This document shows, piece after piece, positions 9,264 to 18,271 of a DNA stretch of 64,000 bases. The notes beneath the pieces are model-generated. The model ran no database searches. It worked only from the letters and a program-made list of their open reading frames with translations, and had not been told where the DNA came from. The position numbers were made by a program, and so were the translations under genes. Source of the stretch: Wocania_A sp965224845 (GTDB taxonomy: Bacteria; Bacteroidota; Bacteroidia; Flavobacteriales; Flavobacteriaceae); assembly GCA_965224845.1 (NCBI GenBank), contig CBDDAJ010000036.1:124001-188000 (forward strand), written 5' to 3'. Every line of letters begins with the position of its first letter. Position 1 is the stretch's first letter.

Positions 9264-9674
9264 TTAAATAATTTGCAAATTTTTTGCTATTTGCAAAGCC
9301 TGGGTACGACGTTTAGCATTTAGTTTTACCAGCAAATTAGAAACGTGAGTTTTTATAGTACTTTCTGAAAGGAATAAGGCGTCAGCAATTTCTTTATTAG
9401 ATAACCCTGAAGAAATATGCTGCAAAACTTCGTATTCTCGATTGGTAATTCCAAGTTCTTCTACTTTTTTTAAATCTATTTCGTATTTAGCAATTGGGGG
9501 TGATTTTTGAACTTTTTTATTTATGAATAATCCAATACCTAAAAAAACGATGGCTATGCCTGCCATAATATATTCAATTTGCGTATCGCCACTTATTAAA
9601 GTGTACTTACCAAATTGAAATAAGAGCAATAATGCTAAAATTAATAATGAAAAAACTAGAACGGTTTTTTTCAT
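9264..9674 (-). CDS. Membrane-anchored LuxR-type DNA-binding protein
   Basis: A 136-aa protein. Two membrane helices (about residues 4-24 and 35-52) precede a GerE/LuxR helix-turn-helix at about 68-132, with the signature LTNREYEVLQHISSGLSNKEIA-type pattern (here GITNREYEVLQHISSGLSNK) and SESTIKTHVSNLLVKLNA. There is no receiver domain. Such short membrane-HTH proteins occur in Flavobacteria; what they sense is unknown. It is 9 bp from the dehydrogenase gene upstream. Confidence 0.8.
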   Translation of the reverse strand: MKKTVLVFSLLILALLLLFQFGKYTLISGDTQIEYIMAGIAIVFLGIGLFINKKVQKSPPIAKYEIDLKKVEELGITNREYEVLQHISSGLSNKEIADALFLSESTIKTHVSNLLVKLNAKRRTQALQIAKNLQII

Positions 9675-9683
9675 GAACGAAAG

Positions 9684-10658
9684 TTAACAAAATTTCGCTT
9701 TAATTTTATCAACTATAGTTTGCGCTAATTTTTCTTTGCTCTCCACAGTCCAGCCAGCAACGTGTGGCGATAATAAAACATTTTCAGAATCAATTAAATA
9801 TCTAAATGCCCTTGGTATTTCTTCAGCACTTCTGCTTACTGCTCCACTTGATGTAACACTACTTTTAAATAAGTTTTCAAATGATGCTTTTTCATATTCT
9901 AAAACATCTAATCCTGCACCTAAAACCTTCCCTGATTGCAAAGCCGAAACTAAATCTTTAGTCACTACACTTTTTCCTCGTGCTGTGTTAATTAACCAAA
10001 ACGGCTTTTTAAATTGATTAATAAATGCTTCATCAATCATATTAGTTGTTAAAGGTGTTTCGGGCGTATGCAAACTTAAAACATCGGCGTGTTGTTGTAA
10101 TTCTTTTAACGGTACTTGTGTTGCATTTTCATCAGCAACATGAGCTTTAATATCATAGCACAAAACCGTAACATCAAAACCGCGTAATTTTTTTGCAAAG
10201 GCTTTTCCCATATTGCCATAACCTATAAGCCCAACTGTTTTTCCATCAAGTTCTACACCTCTGTTTTCTTCTCGCAGCCATTTGCCTGCTCTAACTTCTT
10301 TATCGGCTTTATTGAGTTTATTGAATAGCGATAACAACATTGCTAAAGCATGTTCGCCAACTGCATTTCTGTTACCTTCCGGAGCAGATATTAAACTTAT
10401 GCCTTTGCTTATGGCATAATCACAGTCTATATTTTCTAACCCCGCTCCAACACGACCTATAAATTTCAGGTTTGTTGCAGCAGCTAAAAACGCCTTATCA
10501 ATGGAGAAACGACTGCGAATTATAAATCCGTCATATTGATGAATTTTAGAGATAATATCCGCTTTTGAAGCGGTATAATCCTCATCATTAGTGAACCCTA
10601 AATCGGTAAGTTGATTTATTAATAATTCGTGGTTAGTATCCAGGTGTAAGATTTTCAT
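9684..10658 (-). CDS. D-2-hydroxyacid dehydrogenase (phosphoglycerate-dehydrogenase-like)
   Basis: A 324-aa NAD-dependent dehydrogenase. The Rossmann motif is VGLIGYGNMGKAFAKKL; substrate Arg lies in INTARGKSVV; the catalytic Glu is in AGLDVLEYE and the His in LLSPHVAGWT. The protein is close in length to serA-type enzymes without an ACT domain. The start is taken at ATG 10658 (MKILHLD), since the longer frame adds ten residues unlike the family N-terminus. The hydroxyacid substrate is not certain. Confidence 0.85.
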   Translation of the reverse strand: MKILHLDTNHELLINQLTDLGFTNDEDYTASKADIISKIHQYDGFIIRSRFSIDKAFLAAATNLKFIGRVGAGLENIDCDYAISKGISLISAPEGNRNAVGEHALAMLLSLFNKLNKADKEVRAGKWLREENRGVELDGKTVGLIGYGNMGKAFAKKLRGFDVTVLCYDIKAHVADENATQVPLKELQQHADVLSLHTPETPLTTNMIDEAFINQFKKPFWLINTARGKSVVTKDLVSALQSGKVLGAGLDVLEYEKASFENLFKSSVTSSGAVSRSAEEIPRAFRYLIDSENVLLSPHVAGWTVESKEKLAQTIVDKIKAKFC

Positions 10659-10727
10659 TTTAAATATTATAAGATGCCGAAATAACATTTCAACGAGGCT
10701 CTATGTGACAATTCCTCATCACAAAAA

Positions 10728-11093
10728 CTATATTTTCGGATAATGTGTTTGGGTCTTTTCGTGCTTAACTTTTCCTGTATGGGCTGTATTTAATTTTTCG
10801 AATAGTAGCACATGAACCTCTTCTTCATTTTTTGTACAAGGGTTATGCTCAACGCCTTTTGGAACCACAATCATTTCGCCTTCGTTTATTACTTCTGTTC
10901 GATCTCTAAACTGCATGTATAGCGTTCCTTTTATAACCTGAAACAGTTCATCTTCATTTTCATGGCTATGCCATACAAATTCTCCTTTAAGTTTTGCTAA
11001 TATAACTTGCATATCATCAACTACGGCAATTTGATGTGGATGCCAGTTTTTTGAGAATTTTGAAAACTTGTTTTTGATATTAATTGAATTCAT
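10728..11093 (-). CDS. Cupin-domain protein
   Basis: A 121-aa protein with a single cupin barrel. The metal motif 1 is WHSHENEDELFQVIKG and motif 2 is PKGVEHNPC. Small cupins of this kind occur as sugar or amine binding proteins or dioxygenases; no specific role can be given. It has its own short 5' region and is not tightly linked to its neighbours. Confidence 0.8.
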   Translation of the reverse strand: MNSINIKNKFSKFSKNWHPHQIAVVDDMQVILAKLKGEFVWHSHENEDELFQVIKGTLYMQFRDRTEVINEGEMIVVPKGVEHNPCTKNEEEVHVLLFEKLNTAHTGKVKHEKTQTHYPKI

Positions 11094-11301
11094 TTTGTAA
11101 AATTACGACATTTCTACTTAGCTCAATGCATGAATTTTTGCTTTAGGAATTGAAACAGTATCCTTTTTAAAAACCTGTAAACGAATCCCATTTTGAATTA
11201 TAATTTAAAACAGAAACGTATAAATAAAAGTCTGACTTGAGTGGCCTTGCAAGGTTTTAGAACCCTTGTATGTAGGTAAGAGTGAAGGTAACACCCAAAC
11301 A

Positions 11302-12672
11302 CTAAATTCCTAAAATCATTTTTGCTATCCAGAAATAGATAAGGATTCCAAAAATATCGTTGCTGGTCGTTATAAAAGGCCCTGTTGCAATAGCTGGGTC
11401 TATACCGCGTTTATCCAAAAATAGCGGTACAAAGGTACCTATTAAGCCTGCAACAATTATAACGGCTATTAACGAGATAGACACCGCCAAAGCCGTATTT
11501 ATTTCCCCTTTGGTAATCCAAACAAAAAGAAATAAGAAAACTGCTAAAATAACTCCATTTAAAGCCGCTAACAGCATTTCTTTGATCAATCTGCTGTTTA
11601 CACTTCCTTTTACATCATCATTGGCTAAACCTTGCACTATAATAGCGCTAGATTGTACACCCACATTACCTGCCATGGCCGCAATTAATGGGGTAAAAAA
11701 GAATAAAACGGCATACTTATTAAACGCATGGTGAAAGCCTTCCATAATCAAAAAAGCACCTACACCACCTATTAAACCTAAAAACAACCAGGGCAATCGT
11801 GCGCGGGTAAGCTCTAAAATGCTATCGTCTGAATCGACATCACCAGTAATACCTGCTGCTAATTGATAATCTTTTTCGGCTTCTTCCTTTAATACATCTA
11901 CTATATCGTCAATAGTAATTCTACCCAATAGGGTTTGAGTATCATCAACAACAGGAATGGCTTCTAAATCGTATTTAGCCATAACTTTTGCTACATCTTC
12001 AACATTATCATGCACATTAACATAATCTACATTAACTTTTACTATGTCTGAAATTTTTTGATTGCTCTTTGCTACAATTAAATCTTTAAGAGAAAGACGA
12101 CCAATAAGCTTTTCTTCTTTATCAACTACATAAATAGAGTGTACCCGGGTTACCTCTTTGGCTTGCCCCCGAATTCGGCGCATACACCCTGCAACGGTCC
12201 AGGTTTCATAAACCTTAACCAGCTCTTTGGCCATTAGCCCGCCAGCAGTATCTTCATCATAAGCTAAAAGCTCTTGAATCTCAGATTTATGTTCTTCATC
12301 TTCAATTTGAGAAATAACAGCTTCTTGCCGTTCTTCTGGAAGTTCTAAAATAATATCTGCAGCATCATCGGTATCTAACTCCTCGACCTCTTCGGCAATT
12401 TCTTTTGCCGACAGGTTTTTTAATACCCGTTCCCGAATGTCTTCATCTAGCTCTGTTAGAATATCTGAAGTAGTTTCAGAATCTAAGAGCTTAATAACAT
12501 AAGTGGCTTCATCCAGACTTACTTCGTCAAGAATTTCGGCAATATCGGCGTAGTGAAACTCGTCAAGCAGTTGGCGTAATGCCTTATCATCATTTACTTT
12601 GATAAGTTGCTCAACTTGCTCAACCAGTGCTTCAGTTAGCTCAAATTGTATGTTTTCTTTCTCTTCAGACAT
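11302..12672 (-). CDS. mgtE: MgtE-family magnesium transporter
   Basis: A 456-aa protein in the family layout: an N-terminal helical superhelix rich in acidic residues (about 1-135), two CBS domains (about 140-265, with IYVVDKEEKLIGRLSL and EAIPVVDDTQTLLGRI), then five membrane helices from about residue 290. The pore signature includes AGNVGVQSSAIIVQGLA and DPAIATGPFITTSNDIFG. It imports Mg2+ and is gated by cytosolic Mg2+ through the N and CBS domains. It lies 62 bp from rsmA on the same strand. Confidence 0.93.
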   Translation of the reverse strand: MSEEKENIQFELTEALVEQVEQLIKVNDDKALRQLLDEFHYADIAEILDEVSLDEATYVIKLLDSETTSDILTELDEDIRERVLKNLSAKEIAEEVEELDTDDAADIILELPEERQEAVISQIEDEEHKSEIQELLAYDEDTAGGLMAKELVKVYETWTVAGCMRRIRGQAKEVTRVHSIYVVDKEEKLIGRLSLKDLIVAKSNQKISDIVKVNVDYVNVHDNVEDVAKVMAKYDLEAIPVVDDTQTLLGRITIDDIVDVLKEEAEKDYQLAAGITGDVDSDDSILELTRARLPWLFLGLIGGVGAFLIMEGFHHAFNKYAVLFFFTPLIAAMAGNVGVQSSAIIVQGLANDDVKGSVNSRLIKEMLLAALNGVILAVFLFLFVWITKGEINTALAVSISLIAVIIVAGLIGTFVPLFLDKRGIDPAIATGPFITTSNDIFGILIYFWIAKMILGI

Positions 12673-12734
12673 AAGACTCTTAAGCAGTATTTTGACCTAG
12701 CTCAATGACCACGTTTAGTGTAACTATTAGCGGA

Positions 12735-13511
12735 TTATAAAATATCCTTTTCAATGAATTGTGTAAGCTCAATAAAGGCATCTACACTTAATTGTTCCGG
12801 GCGTTTGCCAAATATAACATTTGCTTTTAAATTATCGGATAAATTGAAGGTTTTTAAACTATTTCGAAGTGTTTTTCTACGCTGCTGAAATGCTGTTTTT
12901 ACCACTTTAAATAATAGTTTTTCACTACAAGGTAAGGCATAATTTTCTTTTCTTGTAAGCCTTAAAACCCCTGAATCAACTTTTGGAGGGGGATTAAAAA
13001 CTGAGGGAGGCACCGTAAATAAATATTCGGCATTATAAAAGGCTTGAGTTAAAACGGAAAGAATTCCATATACTTTTGAGCCCTCTTTTGAACAAATACG
13101 CTTTGCAACTTCTTTTTGAAACATCCCGGAAAACTCTGGAATTTGCCCGCGCATTTCTAACACTTTAAAAACAATTTGAGTTGAAATATTGTATGGAAAA
13201 TTACCAATAATAGCAAAAGAACTACCCTTAAAAACAGCATTTAAATCATACTTTAAAAAATCTTTTTCTATAATTCTAGGAGCCAGATTTAAGTAGTTTG
13301 CCTGTAAATATTCTACCGATTCGGTGTCAATTTCAATAACATAAGTTTCTATATCTTTTTTAAGTAAATACTTTGTTAACACACCCATTCCCGGACCAAT
13401 TTCTAAAACCTTGTTATAGTCTTTTAATGTTAAAGTATTGGCTATTTTATCAGCCACATTTTCGTCCTTTAAAAAATGTTGTCCTAAATGTTTTTTTGCT
13501 TTTACTGTCAT
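12735..13511 (-). CDS. rsmA: 16S rRNA dimethyladenosine transferase RsmA
   Basis: A 258-aa SAM-dependent methyltransferase. HLGQHFLKDENVADKI is the N-terminal RNA-binding signature, EIGPGMGVLTKYLL binds SAM and GNFPYNIS is the catalytic NLPYNIS-like motif. It dimethylates two adjacent adenines near the 3' end of 16S rRNA during 30S assembly. The length is normal. Confidence 0.95.
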   Translation of the reverse strand: MTVKAKKHLGQHFLKDENVADKIANTLTLKDYNKVLEIGPGMGVLTKYLLKKDIETYVIEIDTESVEYLQANYLNLAPRIIEKDFLKYDLNAVFKGSSFAIIGNFPYNISTQIVFKVLEMRGQIPEFSGMFQKEVAKRICSKEGSKVYGILSVLTQAFYNAEYLFTVPPSVFNPPPKVDSGVLRLTRKENYALPCSEKLLFKVVKTAFQQRRKTLRNSLKTFNLSDNLKANVIFGKRPEQLSVDAFIELTQFIEKDIL

Positions 13512-13652
13512 TAGTTGATGATTGTTAGTTAATGGTTATTAGATTAACTAAGGCTTTGTTTCTAAACCAATTAAGGTTTGAAAGAAATTGGTGAATGTAA
13601 ATTATTAAGAACAAAAAGATCTTTTAACTACATTCAAGGTGACAAAATTAAA

Positions 13653-13976
13653 CTATTTAAAATTCACGGTATATTCATCTACAACTTGTAGCTCGGTTCG
13701 AAATGCTAACATTTTATCTGCAAATTTTTTCATCCCTTCTGTTCTTAACCGTTCTGCATCTTCTCGATAATAAGCATCTAAAGCTTCTCTTGAATATGAC
13801 CTGTATTGAATGGAATAGGTTACTCCACCCATATCTTCTTCAACTAAAACCCTGGTTAGTGTTGCTTTTTCAAATTTCCCTGTTCCTAATACTTGCGGAA
13901 TATGTTCTTTTATCCATACTAACCAGTCGTTATGGATGCTTTCGTCTATATTTACCGTTACATTATATATAATCAT
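13653..13976 (-). CDS. DUF4286 protein
   Basis: A 107-aa protein beginning MIIYNVTVNIDESIHNDWL with VTYSIQYRSYSREALDAY in the middle, the pattern of the DUF4286 family, a small ferredoxin-like-fold group conserved in Bacteroidota. Its position near rsmA and the TPR gene is a common flavobacterial arrangement. The function is unknown. Confidence 0.8.
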   Translation of the reverse strand: MIIYNVTVNIDESIHNDWLVWIKEHIPQVLGTGKFEKATLTRVLVEEDMGGVTYSIQYRSYSREALDAYYREDAERLRTEGMKKFADKMLAFRTELQVVDEYTVNFK

Positions 13977-14049
13977 ACTCTAAAAATTCCAATCAATTAA
14001 GTGTCTCAATCTTTGGAATTTGTAGTTTAAAGATTGAGATTGTCTTTAA

Positions 14050-14562
14050 TTATAACTCTTTTGCAAATAACAGGAGTTCTTGGTCTTCTTCAAAGGGTTT
14101 TACTCTTTTTTCGAAAACCAAGCCTAACTTCTCTAATAATTTAATTGAATTATGATTCTCTGGATTTGTTATCGCTACAACTTTTTTAAGCTTGAACTTT
14201 AATTTAGCTAGTTTTATAATTTCAACTGATGCTTCAAAACCAAAACCTTTACCCTCATATTCTGGTAAAAAACCAAAACCTATGTCTACATCATCCAATT
14301 GGTCTCTTTTTATAAGTCCTGCCGTTCCAATTGCTTTATTATTTTCAGCTTTTAATAAAACTTTATAAAAGCCAAAACCATTATCGTTATAACTTTTTAG
14401 GTGTCCGTTTTTAATAGCTTCTTCAGCATCTTCTACTGATCTTATATTTCTATCACCAATATATTTCAACCAATGTGGTGTGTTCATTAACTCAACAAAA
14501 AAAGGAGCGTCTTGTAAGGTAACTTTTGAAATTACCAATCGTTCTGTTTCTGCAATTATCAT
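14050..14562 (-). CDS. GNAT-family N-acetyltransferase (RimJ/RimL-like)
   Basis: A 170-aa protein with the acetyl-CoA binding pattern LPEYEGKGFGFEASVEII and the C-terminal NHNSIKLLEKLG motif. The N-terminal ETERLVISKVTLQDA is typical of RimJ/RimL-like ribosomal or general acetyltransferases. The substrate is unknown. It ends 4 bp from the start region of the neighbouring TPR gene's stop on the same strand, so it may be translated from the same message. Confidence 0.8.
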   Translation of the reverse strand: MIIAETERLVISKVTLQDAPFFVELMNTPHWLKYIGDRNIRSVEDAEEAIKNGHLKSYNDNGFGFYKVLLKAENNKAIGTAGLIKRDQLDDVDIGFGFLPEYEGKGFGFEASVEIIKLAKLKFKLKKVVAITNPENHNSIKLLEKLGLVFEKRVKPFEEDQELLLFAKEL

Positions 14563-14566
14563 ATCA

Positions 14567-16342
14567 TTAGTTTATCGCATCTCCACGCAATGCCCTGTAC
14601 TTTTTTCGGGCTTCAACGAAATAAATACTATCGGCATGGTTAAAAATAATTTGTTCGTATAACGTTTTTGCTTTTTCTGGCTGGTTTAAATACTTTGCAT
14701 AAAGGTCTGCTAATCTATAATAAGCATCATCAACTAAAATACCATCTCTATAATTAGCAATGATTAGTTCGTAATTAACCTGTGCTTTTTCAAATTGTGC
14801 TTTTGCCTCAAATAATTGTGCTTGTTTAAATAAAGCCTGAGCTATAATGGGTTCGGTTTTATGGTTTTTTAAAATAGTATCTAACAGTGAGATGGCTTTG
14901 TTATTTTTATTTTGAAATGCTAACAGATCGGCTTTAGAATATAGTTTTAAAGCGGTTTGTAACGAGTCTTCATATTTATTATCTGTAATTAATAATTTTA
15001 AATCGAGAGCATCATTGGCTATAAGTTGCGATGTTGAAGCTTTTAAAATTTTTAGCTGCGATTCTGCCCATTTAAAATCCCCTTTAAAGTAACTCGTCTT
15101 GGCTACTTTATAGCGCGCCTCTTGAGAAACTGTACTATTTTTTAAATTACGCTGTATTTGTGTGTAATAAATTAAGGCTTTATTAAATTTTTCTTGAAGG
15201 ACTAAAATATCACCCAATTCCAGTTTAACTTCTGCTTTTTCAAATTCGGTTAACGGCAATTTTAAGGTCGTTTCTAAAAAATCGATGGCACGACTACTTT
15301 CATTTCTATAAAAGGCTAAAAAATGAGCATAAGCCACTTGTAATTTTAGCGTTTGCGGAAATATTCCGAATGCTTTAAATAACTCTAAATACTTATGGTT
15401 TATCGCATCATAATTATTTGCTGAACTTTCTTTAGTTTCGATTTGCAATACGTTATAATGGGCATTAAGTTGCGTTTCTAAATCTTGAGCGATTTCAATT
15501 AAATATGTGTAAACTTCTTTAGCGACTTCATTATCGTTTTCGTTTACGGCTATATTTGCCAGCTCTTCAATTCTATTTAAACTCTCCGGTCGCCTGTTAA
15601 AAATGGCTTTTTCTTGTATAAATGCTTTTTTAAAATCTTTTTGTTGAATAAATAACCAGCTCAACATTTCATTCCAAAGCAAATTGGGCTCTTGTTGAGA
15701 TTTTTTTAGCAGAATTTTTTTAAATAAAACATTATTCTCATTTGCACTATTCTCACTTATAAAATCGTTAATATACCTTTTAATGTTATTTAACGATACG
15801 GGGTTTTTTTCGGCAAATTCTATATAGCTCGTAAACATTTTCTCTATATGTCCCTGCTCTCCATATATTTTAGCCAGCTGAAATTTAAAGTTTAATTCTG
15901 GTTTTAAAACCATCGCCTTTTCATAAACGGCAATCGTTTCATTTAATAAGGTATGGTTTTGAAAACTTCGTGCTACAGAAAAGGCATTATTAACATTATC
16001 ATCCAAGCTATTTATCGCTTTTTGATAATATAGTTTAGCATTTTCCAAATCGTTTTTAAGCTGATAATTATAGCCTAACTCCACAAAAAAGGCAGGATAT
16101 TTAATTCTGGTTATTAGTTTTAAAAGAAACGCTTCGGCTTCATTATACTGCTCTAATTGTTGATGAGCAGAAACAAGCTGGTTAATATAATTTATATTTG
16201 AAGGCGATTTTGTGTATAGTTTTTTATACTCGTATAATGCTTTTTCAAAATCTCCTTTATTAAAATATTCTTTTGCCAGCACATCATCCTGCGAAAACAG
16301 GTTTGTAGAAAAAAGTAAGCATAAAATAAAAAGAATCCTCAT
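14567..16342 (-). CDS. Exported tetratricopeptide-repeat protein
   Basis: A 591-aa protein. A signal peptide (residues 1-17) is followed by at least ten TPR-like units (for example EYFNKGDFEKALYEYKKLY near 25 and YYRLADLYAKYLNQPEKAK near 545). It is probably periplasmic or membrane-associated and a protein-interaction scaffold. Close relatives lie between DUF4286 and serS in Flavobacteria, which suggests a conserved but undefined role. Confidence 0.8.
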   Translation of the reverse strand: MRILFILCLLFSTNLFSQDDVLAKEYFNKGDFEKALYEYKKLYTKSPSNINYINQLVSAHQQLEQYNEAEAFLLKLITRIKYPAFFVELGYNYQLKNDLENAKLYYQKAINSLDDNVNNAFSVARSFQNHTLLNETIAVYEKAMVLKPELNFKFQLAKIYGEQGHIEKMFTSYIEFAEKNPVSLNNIKRYINDFISENSANENNVLFKKILLKKSQQEPNLLWNEMLSWLFIQQKDFKKAFIQEKAIFNRRPESLNRIEELANIAVNENDNEVAKEVYTYLIEIAQDLETQLNAHYNVLQIETKESSANNYDAINHKYLELFKAFGIFPQTLKLQVAYAHFLAFYRNESSRAIDFLETTLKLPLTEFEKAEVKLELGDILVLQEKFNKALIYYTQIQRNLKNSTVSQEARYKVAKTSYFKGDFKWAESQLKILKASTSQLIANDALDLKLLITDNKYEDSLQTALKLYSKADLLAFQNKNNKAISLLDTILKNHKTEPIIAQALFKQAQLFEAKAQFEKAQVNYELIIANYRDGILVDDAYYRLADLYAKYLNQPEKAKTLYEQIIFNHADSIYFVEARKKYRALRGDAIN

Positions 16343-16483
16343 TATGTAAATATAACAAATGTCCTTATTAGAAAATGTTGAACTTATCTTAAAATTTTTA
16401 TAAGCCTCCTATTTTACCAGTATTAATTCAGCTCACTCATTCCTATTCGCTTAAAAACCTTTATAAATCAGAGTTTTGTAAAA

Positions 16484-16515
16484 AAAAGTGCTCGAATAAA
16501 ATTCGAGCACTAACC
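16484..16515 (-). terminator. Intrinsic terminator downstream of the 41-aa gene
   Basis: On the minus strand GTGCTCGAAT pairs with ATTCGAGCAC around a 3-nt loop and is followed by eight T. It is about 135 bp after the stop of the small minus-strand gene and would end that transcript. Confidence 0.75.
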
Positions 16516-16648
16516 AACCAATAATACATTTTCTATTAACGCCTGTTAATTTAAAAACAATACTATACAAGATTGGGGACAGCCTTAAATTCTCAATAAT
16601 AGAAAATGACTATTTTAAAAGAAATATTAGTTTTAAGTAAGTAAACTT

Positions 16649-16774
16649 CTATCTACTTACTACAGCCGCTGTAGTATTATTTTCAGTTTTAGATATTTCG
16701 AAATCTGAAAATAAAACTTTCCCGGCAATTAAAACTAAAGCAATTAAAAGCACAAGGCGTTTAATGTTTTTCAT
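16649..16774 (-). CDS. 41-aa single-pass membrane peptide
   Basis: An ATG-started frame of 41 codons, too short for many gene finders. It begins MKNIKRLVLLIALVLIAGK, a positively charged start and one hydrophobic helix, followed by a polar tail rich in Thr and Ala. It sits alone in a 613-bp intergenic region and is followed by a strong terminator, which supports a real short transcript. Leftover leader-like or exported peptide functions are possible. No family is recognised. Confidence 0.5.
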   Translation of the reverse strand: MKNIKRLVLLIALVLIAGKVLFSDFEISKTENNTTAAVVSR

Positions 16775-16955
16775 GGTAGGTTAAGTTTATTTTTATTGGG
16801 TAGGGCTAACTTCGATATTATATTTTGAATAGCAAAATAAAACCATAAAAAATCGTTAAACAGCATGTATTATTTACCTTTAATCGATTTAAAAGTATGC
16901 TATTTTGGTTTTTTGTAGGTTTTAAGCTTCTTTTACTGGGTTTTTATAATTTTTA

Positions 16956-18227
16956 CTAATCAATCATTGAAAAGCCTGTATAAGGTTGCAAGACTTCTGG
17001 AATTATAATTCCATTTTTTGTTTGATAGTTTTCCAAAATTCCCGCAAGCACTCTTGGTAAGGCTAAAGCACTTCCATTTAAGGTATGAGCTAATTCATTT
17101 TTGCCATTACTGTTTTTAAATCGCAATTTTAAACGATTCGCCTGAAAGGTTTCGAAGTTAGATATAGAAGATATTTCTAACCACCTGTCCTGTGCAGTAG
17201 AAAACACTTCAAAATCGTAAGTTAAAGCAGATGTAAACCCTAAATCACCACCACAAAGTCTTAAAATCCTGTATGGTAATTTTAATTCCTGTAAAATAGA
17301 TTTTACATGGTTTACCATAGCATCTAAGGCTTTATAAGATTGTGTTGGGTGCTCAACTCGCAAAATCTCAACCTTATCAAATTGGTGTAATCTGTTTAAG
17401 CCTCTAACATGCGCACCATAGCTTCCGGCTTCACGACGGAAACACGGTGTATAACCGGTAATGCTTATGGGCAACTCATTTTCGCTTAACACAACATCTC
17501 TAAAAATATTGGTTCCTGGCACCTCTGCTGTTGGTATTAAGTATAGGTTATCGCCAGTAACATGGTACATTTGCCCTTCTTTATCTGGTAATTGTCCTGT
17601 ACCAAAACCTGAGGCTTCATTAACTAAATGTGGCAATTGATATTCAGTATAACCTGCATTAGTATTTTTATCTAAGAAATAGGCAATCAATGCGCGTTGC
17701 AACCTTGCGCCTTTACCTTTATACACAGGAAATCCTGCTCCGGTAATTTTATTCCCCAGCTCAAAATCGATAATATCGTACTTCTTTGCTAGCTCCCAAT
17801 GCGGTAAGGCTCCATCATGTAAAACAGGAATATCTCCCGCTCTAAAAACTTCTTCGTTATCTTCATCGGTATTTCCTGAAGGAACAATTTCATTAGGCAC
17901 ATTAGGAATTTTATATAATAATTGATTTAAGGCCTCCACTTTATTGCTAAGTGCTTCATTAAGCGCTTTAGATTTATCTTTTAATTGGCTTGTTTTTTCT
18001 TTTAAAGCATTTGCTTTTTCGGCTTCACCAGATTTGTACAATACCCCAATGTCTTTCGATAAAGCATTAGATGCTGCCAGAGTATTATCTAATTCTGCTT
18101 GCAACTTTTTTCTGTCTTCATCAAAAAGAATCACCTCATTAATCATTTGGGTTGCATCAATATTTCTTTTTGCTAATCGTGCAATTACCAAATCTTTGTT
18201 TGCTCTAATAAAAGGGACTTGTAACAT
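16956..18227 (-). CDS. serS: Seryl-tRNA synthetase
   Basis: A 423-aa class II synthetase. The N-terminal antiparallel coiled coil (about residues 25-105) reads the long arm of tRNA-Ser. Motif 2 is in PCFRREAGSYGAHVRGLNRLHQ and motif 3 in SSISNFETFQANRLKLRF with LNGSALALPRVLAGILENYQ. It charges tRNA-Ser. The length is normal. It could serve the two extra tRNA-Ser genes of the island, which keep the long arm and G73. Confidence 0.95.
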   Translation of the reverse strand: MLQVPFIRANKDLVIARLAKRNIDATQMINEVILFDEDRKKLQAELDNTLAASNALSKDIGVLYKSGEAEKANALKEKTSQLKDKSKALNEALSNKVEALNQLLYKIPNVPNEIVPSGNTDEDNEEVFRAGDIPVLHDGALPHWELAKKYDIIDFELGNKITGAGFPVYKGKGARLQRALIAYFLDKNTNAGYTEYQLPHLVNEASGFGTGQLPDKEGQMYHVTGDNLYLIPTAEVPGTNIFRDVVLSENELPISITGYTPCFRREAGSYGAHVRGLNRLHQFDKVEILRVEHPTQSYKALDAMVNHVKSILQELKLPYRILRLCGGDLGFTSALTYDFEVFSTAQDRWLEISSISNFETFQANRLKLRFKNSNGKNELAHTLNGSALALPRVLAGILENYQTKNGIIIPEVLQPYTGFSMID

Positions 18228-18271
18228 GAGTAAAAAATTTAAGCGACAAATTTAATGAATTACAGATATAA

